From Actinomycetes bacterium (lineage in GTDB: Bacteria > Actinomycetota > Actinomycetes > Actinomycetales > Cellulomonadaceae), in assembly GCA_023389545.1 (NCBI GenBank), contig JAEWEI010000245.1, forward strand, positions 1 to 10,864: 10,864 nucleotides of DNA, in the 5' to 3' direction. The notes under the pieces were generated by a model. It did not search any database and was not told where the DNA came from. It saw only the letters and a list, made by a program, of their open reading frames with translations. This document shows, piece by piece, positions 6,739 through 10,864 of the stretch. A program made the translations under genes and the position numbers. How positions within the stretch are numbered: the stretch's first letter is position 1; each line of letters begins with the position of its first letter.

Positions 6739-7311
6739 TCAGGCGAGCGCGAGGCCGCCCACGAGCTCGGCGCCCGGGGCGGTGGCGAGCAGGGCGCCCG
6801 GCAGGGCCAGCTTCGAGCGGCGCAGGCCGCTGCCGATGATCACGAGGTCGCCCGCGGGGTCTGGCGCCGCGACCCGGGCGTCCACGAGCACCCGGTAGCC
6901 GTCGGGCAGGCCGAGCGGCGTGATGCCGCCGTGCTCCATGCCCGACTCCTGGGTGGCGCGGTCCATCGGCAGGAACGATGCCTTGCGGACGTCGAGCAGC
7001 CGCTTGACCGCGTTGTTCACGTCGGCCCGGGTCGTGGCGCGGACCACCGCCGCGGCGATCCGCTCCGCGCCCTCGCGGCGGCCCGCGACGAGCACGCAGT
7101 TGGCCGAGGCGGACAGCGGCAGGCCGTACGCCTCCGTCATCGCGGCCGTGTCGGCCAGATCGGGGTCGATCTCGGCGACGACCACGGACTCGGCGACGGA
7201 CGGCTCCACAGCCGACCAGCCGCTGAGCGTGGCGAACGTGGCCTCGGCCAGGAGCTCGGGGTGGTCGAGGGCGCGCAGCCAGGTCAGGGTTCCGAGGGTC
7301 GTCGCGGTCAT
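6739..7311 (-). CDS. YbaK/EbsC-type aminoacyl-tRNA deacylase
   Basis: This 190-residue protein is a member of the YbaK family, which hydrolyses mischarged tRNAs such as Cys-tRNA(Pro) or Ala-tRNA(Pro) as a free-standing proofreading step. The diagnostic loop ESGMEHGGITPLGLPDGY lies at 122-139. It is preceded by DVNNAVKRLLDVRKASF (97-113), which carries basic residues in the place where the family has its conserved lysine, probably K110. A GSGLRRSKLAL segment (160-170) closes the fold. The N-terminus carries about 35 extra residues (TLTWLRALDHPELLAEATF) relative to minimal YbaK. The exact tRNA is not readable. The start ATG 7311 has no ribosome site but a TAGCCT 6 bases upstream, suggesting a leaderless mRNA. 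The gene converges on merR with 15 bases between the stops and lies downstream of the PEBP gene on the same strand. Confidence 0.88.
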   Translation of the reverse strand: MTATTLGTLTWLRALDHPELLAEATFATLSGWSAVEPSVAESVVVAEIDPDLADTAAMTEAYGLPLSASANCVLVAGRREGAERIAAAVVRATTRADVNNAVKRLLDVRKASFLPMDRATQESGMEHGGITPLGLPDGYRVLVDARVAAPDPAGDLVIIGSGLRRSKLALPGALLATAPGAELVGGLALA

Positions 7312-7317
7312 GGCGCG

Positions 7318-7323
7318 AGGCTA
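7318..7323 (-). promoter_or_regulatory. Putative -10 element for a leaderless ybaK-like mRNA
   Basis: On the minus strand TAGCCT lies 6 bases before the ATG at 7311, where the -10 box of a leaderless actinobacterial gene belongs. A CTGCCC with a 17-base spacer is the best -35 candidate, and it is weak. Confidence 0.35.
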
Positions 7324-7383
7324 GCGAAACCGGCGGCGGCGGGCAGGCGGGGCCAGTCACCGGAACAGCGGTGCAGACCCTTG

Positions 7384-7923
7384 TCAGCGCTGCACGGTGC
7401 CCATCAGGAGCCCGCGGGCCAGGGTGTGCCGTACCGCCGCGATGGAGACGGCGCCCGGCATCGCGCCCACCGTGACCCCGAGGCGCTCCACGTCCAGCGC
7501 GTGGACCGCGTAGTAGTACCGGTGCGGGCGGTCGCCGTGCGGCGGGCCAGGGCCGTCGTACCCCGCGAGCCCGTGGTCGCCGCGCACATGGAACGCCCCG
7601 GGCGGCAGCCTGCTCCCGTCGGGCGCGCCCGCGCCGCGGGCCAGCGACGTCACGGTGACGGGCACGTCGACCACCACCCAGTGCCAGAACCCGGAGGCGC
7701 CCGGCGCGTCGGGATCGAAGACGTTGACCAGGAAGGACCGCGTCTGGGCGGGGAAGCCGGACCAGGCCAGGTGCGGCGAGGTGTCGCCGCCCGGAGGCGC
7801 CTGCACCGCGTCGGGCAGCGGCTCCCCGTGGCGGATGTCCTCGCTCGTCAACTCGAACGACGCGACGTGCGGGAGCATCGCATACGGCTCAGGGGCCAAC
7901 GGGCGGGTCAGTGAGACGGCCAT
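7384..7923 (-). CDS. PEBP-family protein (YbhB/YbcL type)
   Basis: The 179-residue protein belongs to the phosphatidylethanolamine-binding / Raf-kinase-inhibitor-like family in its bacterial YbhB/YbcL form. The family's anion pocket motifs are present: FDPDAPGASGFWHWVV (69-84) and GYDGPGPPHGDRPHRYYY (121-138). Family members are small beta proteins of unclear bacterial role that bind phosphate-bearing ligands. There is no signal peptide, so a cytoplasmic location is expected. The start ATG 7923 is chosen for GGAGG (7933-7929), 5 bases upstream. The frame is open to 8046, but that extension overlaps the sulP gene and has no conserved content. The gene follows sulP on the same strand after 49 bases containing a hairpin. 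It may be a third member of the arsR-sulP transcript or separated from it by termination. Confidence 0.9.
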   Translation of the reverse strand: MAVSLTRPLAPEPYAMLPHVASFELTSEDIRHGEPLPDAVQAPPGGDTSPHLAWSGFPAQTRSFLVNVFDPDAPGASGFWHWVVVDVPVTVTSLARGAGAPDGSRLPPGAFHVRGDHGLAGYDGPGPPHGDRPHRYYYAVHALDVERLGVTVGAMPGAVSIAAVRHTLARGLLMGTVQR

Positions 7924-7939
7924 CGAGACCTCCGCGGTC

Positions 7940-7968
7940 GGGGTCGGCTCGGCTCCCCGGCCGACCCC
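7940..7968 (-). terminator. Hairpin between sulP and the PEBP gene
   Basis: GGGGTCGGC (7940-7948) pairs perfectly with GCCGACCCC (7960-7968) around an 11-base loop. On the minus strand it begins 4 bases after the sulP stop and ends 6 bases before the GGAGG of the PEBP gene. There is no T-run. It could end or attenuate the arsR-sulP transcript, or protect its 3' end. Confidence 0.4.
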
Positions 7969-7972
7969 TCCA

Positions 7973-9718
7973 TCATGCGCGGGGGTGTGGCCCGGCGCCT
8001 GTGGGGAGCCGGTCGCCCTCGCTGCGGCGCACATGCGAGCGCGCATGCTCGATCGCGTTGTCCAGGTCGGCGAACAGGTGGTGCTCGTGCTGCAGTTCCT
8101 CGAGCACCCCGACGGACTCCACGACGCGCCGATGCTCGGGGCGCAGGCCCTTGAGCAGCACCACGATTCCGCGGCGCCGCAGATCGGCGACCACCTCGGC
8201 CAGGGCGTTCGCGCCGCTCGTGTCCAGGACGTTGATCGAGGAGAGGCGCAGCACGACGACGCGCACGTCGGCCACCAGGGCCAGCTCGTCGAGGAAGCGG
8301 CGCACGTCGGCGAAGAACAGCGCGCCGTCGATCCGGTACAGCGCGATGTGCTCGTTCAGCAGCGCGTGCTCCTCGGCCAGGCCCACGGCCTCCGTGCCGG
8401 AGGCGGGGATCTGCTCGCGGTGCAGGCCGCTGGCCCGGGCCACGGCGCGCAGGGCGAGCACCGCGGCGACGGCGATCCCGATCTCGACGGCCATCACCAG
8501 GTCGAACACGATGGTCGCTCCGAGCGTGAGCAAGAAGACCAGCGCGCCGGACCGGCCCGAGCGGCAGATCGAGCGCGCCGTCGGCAGGTCGATCATCCGG
8601 GCCGCTGTGACCAGCAGGACGCCCGCGAGCGCCGACAGCGGGATCCGCGCGACCCACGGCGCGGCCGCGTAGACGATCACCGCGAGCACTGCGGCGTGCA
8701 GCAGCGCGGACATCCGGGTGCGGGCGCCGGCGCGCACGTTCACGGCGGTGCGCGCGATGGCGCCTGTGGCGGGCATGCCGCCGAACAGCCCGGAGGCGAC
8801 GTTCGCCAGGCCCTGGCCCACGAGCTCGCGGTTGGGCTGGGTGCGGGGGATGTCGTCGGCCATCCCGTCCGCCACGCGCGCGGACAGGAGCGACTCGAGG
8901 GCGGCCAGCGCGGCGACGGCCAGCGCGGCGGAGAACAGCGCGGAGGTGGTCTCCAGGCTGGCCATCGGGACGGAGGGCGCGGGCAGGGACGACGGGAGGG
9001 CGCCGATGCGGTCCACGCCCAGGCCCGTGAGCTCGACCAGCAGAGTCGCGGCGACCACCGCCACGAGGGACGCGGGCAGGGTGCGGTTGACGCGTGGCAG
9101 CAGCGTCATGATCGCGATGACGAGCGCGACGACGCCGAGGGCGGGCAGCGCCGCGAGCCAGTCGACCTGGCCCAGGGTGCGCAGCGCCACCAGTGCCGCG
9201 TTTTCCCCAGCTGCCTTGGGGGTGTCCAGGGCGAGCGGAACCTGCTGCAGGGCGATGACGACGCCGATGCCCAGGGTGAACCCCTCGACCACCGGCCACG
9301 GGATGTAGGCCACGAGCCGCCCCAGGCCCACCAGGCCGCCGACGATCACCAGGCCGCCGGCCATGATCGAGACCACGGCGACGGACTCGGGGCCGTAGCG
9401 GGCCACGATGGGGATGAGCACGACTGTCATCGCGCCGGTGGGCCCGGAGACCTGCAGCTGGGAGCCGCCGAACACGGCCGCGACGGCCCCGGCGACGACG
9501 GCGGTGACGAGGCCCGCGGTGGCGCCCAGGCCGGAGGTGACGCCGAACCCGAGGGCGAGCGGCAGTGCGACGATGGCGACGGTGAGGCCGGCGACGGCGT
9601 CGGCGCGCCAGGAGCCGCGCAGCCCCGCGTAGTCGGAGCGGCGGGGGAGGGTGCGGCGCGCGAGCAGGGCCGCGGTGGCGCGCCAGTCGACCCGCGCCAG
9701 GAGTGCCGGGGTGCTCAT
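7973..9718 (-). CDS. SulP-family anion transporter with STAS domain
   Basis: The 581-residue inner-membrane protein is a SulP/SLC26 transporter, a family that moves sulfate, bicarbonate or other anions with H+ or Na+. Hydrophobic segments begin near residue 40 (ADAVAGLTVAIVALPLALGFG), with the typical SGPTGAMTVV (91-100). The later SulP signature is at 306-336 (NVASGLFGGMPATGAIARTAVNVRAG), preceded by ALESLLSARVADG (273-285). Membrane segments end near 427. Residues about 456-560 form a cytoplasmic STAS domain with the LDTSG loop (498-502), the site phosphorylated in anti-sigma-factor antagonists. The length is normal for the family. Sequence alone does not separate sulfate from bicarbonate (BicA-like) transport. 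The ATG at 9718 overlaps the arsR stop as ATGA, so translation is coupled to arsR. Expression is therefore expected to follow the ArsR-type repressor. Confidence 0.92.
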   Translation of the reverse strand: MSTPALLARVDWRATAALLARRTLPRRSDYAGLRGSWRADAVAGLTVAIVALPLALGFGVTSGLGATAGLVTAVVAGAVAAVFGGSQLQVSGPTGAMTVVLIPIVARYGPESVAVVSIMAGGLVIVGGLVGLGRLVAYIPWPVVEGFTLGIGVVIALQQVPLALDTPKAAGENAALVALRTLGQVDWLAALPALGVVALVIAIMTLLPRVNRTLPASLVAVVAATLLVELTGLGVDRIGALPSSLPAPSVPMASLETTSALFSAALAVAALAALESLLSARVADGMADDIPRTQPNRELVGQGLANVASGLFGGMPATGAIARTAVNVRAGARTRMSALLHAAVLAVIVYAAAPWVARIPLSALAGVLLVTAARMIDLPTARSICRSGRSGALVFLLTLGATIVFDLVMAVEIGIAVAAVLALRAVARASGLHREQIPASGTEAVGLAEEHALLNEHIALYRIDGALFFADVRRFLDELALVADVRVVVLRLSSINVLDTSGANALAEVVADLRRRGIVVLLKGLRPEHRRVVESVGVLEELQHEHHLFADLDNAIEHARSHVRRSEGDRLPTGAGPHPRA

Positions 9719-10071
9719 GGCCGCTCTTCGCGTTCGAGGTCGGCGAGCGCGGACTTCGCGCCGGCGAGGGTGTCGAGCAGCACGGTGCGGGCGGCGGCGA
9801 GCATCTGGGCCACGGCGGGGTGGGCGAGCGTGTAGTGCACGGCGTTGCCCTCGCGCCGCGCGGTGACGACTCCGGCGCGGCGCAGCACGGCCAGGTGCTG
9901 GGACAGGTGGGAGGCCTCGATCCCGATCTCGGCGAGCAGCTCGCTGACCTGGCGGGGCTGCTCGGCGAGCAGTTCCAGCGTGCGGATGCGCACGGGGTGG
10001 GCGAGGGCCTTGAACAGCTCGGCCTTGAACTCGTGGACGGGCCGGTCGACGCCCGGCAGGGGAAGGGGCAC
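9715..10071 (-). CDS. ArsR-family repressor coupled to sulP
   Basis: This 118-residue protein has the ArsR/SmtB winged-helix fold. Helix 1 carries FKALAHPVRIRTLELLAEQ (19-37). The helix-turn-helix is QVSELLAEIGIEASHLSQHLAVLRRAGVV (41-69), followed by the wing ARREGNAVHYTL (71-82) and a C-terminal dimer helix (about 86-113). No cysteine occurs anywhere, so the thiol metal site of classic arsenic or cadmium sensors is absent and another signal must be sensed. The GTG start at 10071 follows GGAG (10079-10076) by 4 bases. The frame is open further upstream to 10842, but that part is a shadow of the opposite gene. The stop TGA (9717-9715) overlaps the ATG of sulP. Overlapping inverted repeats at 10091-10114 lie between the predicted transcription start and the ribosome site, as expected for an autorepressed operon. 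It most likely controls the SulP transporter. Confidence 0.9.
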   Translation of the reverse strand: MPLPLPGVDRPVHEFKAELFKALAHPVRIRTLELLAEQPRQVSELLAEIGIEASHLSQHLAVLRRAGVVTARREGNAVHYTLAHPAVAQMLAAARTVLLDTLAGAKSALADLEREERP

Positions 10072-10090
10072 AGCTCTCCGATCACACGGC

Positions 10091-10114
10091 TTGATGGATT
10101 CATCAATCCGTTGA
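10091..10114 (-). promoter_or_regulatory. Overlapping inverted repeats, putative ArsR operator
   Basis: TTGATG-GATT-CATCAA (10091-10106) is a perfect inverted repeat. It overlaps a second one, TCAA-TCCG-TTGA (10103-10114), and a third, GGATT-CATC-AATCC (10096-10109). The pattern resembles the ATCAA/TTGAT half-sites recognised by ArsR/SmtB proteins. It sits between the likely minus-strand -10 (TACGAT, 10123-10118) and the arsR start at 10071, where bound repressor would block initiation or elongation. Confidence 0.65.
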
Positions 10115-10117
10115 GTG

Positions 10118-10123
10118 ATCGTA
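10118..10123 (-). promoter_or_regulatory. Putative -10 box of the arsR-sulP operon
   Basis: Read on the minus strand the bases are TACGAT, a fair -10 sequence. Initiation would fall near 10111, at the edge of the inverted repeats. No clear -35 box is found at 16-19 bases, so the promoter is weak or needs help. Confidence 0.4.
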
Positions 10124-10143
10124 CGCCGTCCGGGGCCACTCGA

Positions 10144-10172
10144 TTGACAGGCGCCGGGTGTCAGCGTGTACT
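10144..10172 (+). promoter_or_regulatory. Putative sigma-70-type promoter of imuA'
   Basis: A consensus -35 TTGACA (10144-10149) is followed after 17 bases by TGTACT (10167-10172), four of six matches to the -10 consensus. Initiation is expected near 10179, directly at the left edge of the LexA box, so bound LexA would exclude RNA polymerase. Confidence 0.6.
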
Positions 10173-10179
10173 GGCATGA

Positions 10180-10195
10180 TCGAACACGTGTTCGA
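10180..10195. promoter_or_regulatory. LexA-binding SOS box
   Basis: TCGAACACGTGTTCGA is a perfect 16-base palindrome that fits the actinobacterial and Gram-positive LexA consensus TCGAAC(A/G)NN(C/T)GTTCGA at every fixed position. It lies 27 bases before the imuA' ATG and just downstream of the predicted -10 box. The gene it precedes belongs to a known SOS family, which makes chance occurrence unlikely. Confidence 0.85.
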
Positions 10196-10222
10196 GAAGG
10201 TGTGACGTGGAAGGGGCGGGGC

Positions 10223-10864
10223 ATGGAGACGGCGGTGCTGAGCCGGGAGGAGCGCGCGGCCCGTGCCCGCGCGGCGCTGGCCCACGCCGAGCAGCGGACC
10301 GGGGCGCGCTCCCTCGTGCTGCCTGGCGGGGGCGCCGTCCCGCAGCCCGCCGCCGGACCTGGGGTCAAGGGGCCGGGACTCAGTGGCGTGGCTGAGACGG
10401 CGGATGCCGTGCCCGTCGAGGCGCAGCCCTCGCTGCTCCTGAGCGAGCGGCCCTCGTTGCCCGTCCCCGACGAGCTCGCGCCCTTGCTTCCCGACGGGCT
10501 GCGCCGGGGCAGCGCCACGGCGGTCATCGGCTCCACCTCGCTGCTGCTCACCCTGCTCGCCCACGCGTGCGCCGAGGGCGCCTGGGCGGCCGTCGTCGGG
10601 CACCCGAGCGTGGGCCTGCTCGCCGCGGCCCAGGCGGGGGTGGCCCTGGAGCGGCTCGCCCTCGTGCCCCGGCCCGGCCTGGACGCCCCCAGCGTGGTGG
10701 CCGCGCTGGTCGACGGGCTCGACGTCGTGCTCGTCGGGCCCGGCGCGGTGCTCGCCGACGGCGACCGGCGGCGGCTGGCCGCCCGCGCCCGCGACCGGGG
10801 CGCCGTCCTGCTCTCGAGTGTGGCGTGGCCGGGGGCGAACACCGTCCTGACCGCAGCCAGCGAG
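10223..10864 (+). CDS. imuA': ImuA'-like SOS mutagenesis protein (3' end outside window)
   Basis: The first 214 residues are seen and the frame is open at the window edge. Residues 1-30 are a charged helix rich in A, R and E, followed by a P/G/A-rich linker to about 80. A RecA-like core then starts at LLPDGLRRGSATAVIGSTSLLLTLLA (88-113). It continues with EGAWAAVVGHPSVGLLAAAQAGVALERLALVPRPG (about 118-152) and DGLDVVLVGPG (164-174). This order is that of actinobacterial ImuA', the partner of the ImuB and DnaE2 polymerases in damage-induced mutagenesis. The P-loop place lacks the lysine of a true Walker A, so ATP use is doubtful. The start ATG 10223 follows GGAAGGGG (10209-10216) by 6 bases; GTG 10202 is an in-frame alternative. 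A perfect LexA box precedes the gene. imuB is expected just downstream. Assignment is from memory of family sequence and from the SOS box. Confidence 0.82.
   Translation, partial: METAVLSREERAARARAALAHAEQRTGARSLVLPGGGAVPQPAAGPGVKGPGLSGVAETADAVPVEAQPSLLLSERPSLPVPDELAPLLPDGLRRGSATAVIGSTSLLLTLLAHACAEGAWAAVVGHPSVGLLAAAQAGVALERLALVPRPGLDAPSVVAALVDGLDVVLVGPGAVLADGDRRRLAARARDRGAVLLSSVAWPGANTVLTAASE

Noticed and set aside
5178..6839. Plus-strand open frame (553 codons) across the methyltransferase and merR
   Set aside because: Composition is arginine-, proline- and alanine-rich and both genes in the correct frame have clear domains.
7924..8046. 41-residue N-terminal extension of the PEBP protein
   Set aside because: It overlaps the end of sulP and lacks conserved residues; GGAGG is correctly spaced for ATG 7923.
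7655..9835. Very long plus-strand open frame opposite sulP (726 codons)
   Set aside because: It runs antisense to the SulP gene, is rich in D, H, G, R and Q with no fold or motif, and is explained by high GC at third codon positions of sulP.
7908..10139. Long minus-strand open frame (743 codons) across arsR and sulP
   Set aside because: It is out of frame with both recognised genes on the same strand; the R/A/P-rich sequence is a GC shadow.
10072..10842. Upstream extension of the arsR frame to 10842
   Set aside because: It crosses the operator, promoter, LexA box and the imuA'-like gene in antisense, with no conserved content.

Overview
The window is very GC-rich, gene-dense DNA with GTG as well as ATG starts, GGAGG ribosome sites and several likely leaderless genes. 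With an actinobacterial-type LexA box in front of an imuA'-like gene, this points to a high-GC actinobacterium. A Cellulomonas-like member of the Micrococcales is my guess, but the genus cannot be fixed from the sequence. Ten protein genes are complete or nearly so, and one gene is cut at each end. No RNA gene, CRISPR array, insertion sequence or attachment site was seen. No gene-free stretch exceeds 300 bases; the longest is 4399-4645.

Layout. 1-630 (+): the end of an ABC exporter subunit, followed by a nested inverted repeat. 697-1557 (+): a SpoU/TrmH-family RNA 2'-O-methyltransferase. 1594-2136 (+): a GNAT acetyltransferase, probably on a leaderless mRNA. 2158-3363 (+): a class II-like Fic AMP-transferase with a C-terminal winged helix. 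A perfect 14-base inverted repeat lies just before it and overlaps the acetyltransferase stop codon. 3376-4398 (-): an alpha/beta hydrolase converging on fic. 4646-5839 (+): an Rv2258c-like methyltransferase with an N-terminal winged helix. 5908-6723 (+): a MerR-family regulator with a GyrI-like sensor domain, behind a textbook 19-base-spacer promoter filled by a 23-base palindrome. 6739-7311 (-): a YbaK-type tRNA deacylase. 7384-7923 (-): a PEBP (YbhB/YbcL) protein. 7973-9718 (-): a SulP anion transporter with a STAS domain. 9715-10071 (-): an ArsR-type repressor whose stop overlaps the sulP start (ATGA). 10223-10864 (+): the beginning of an imuA'-like SOS mutagenesis gene.

How the parts work together. 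The clearest regulatory unit is the divergent region 10072-10222. To the left, an ArsR-type repressor and a SulP transporter form a translationally coupled pair, with PEBP a possible third member. Overlapping inverted repeats lie between the predicted arsR transcription start and its ribosome site. To the right, a perfect LexA box sits on the predicted start of the imuA' transcript, which predicts DNA-damage induction. The Fic gene and the MerR gene each have a strong palindrome in front and look self-regulated. The remaining genes look like single transcription units in a mosaic of housekeeping and accessory functions.
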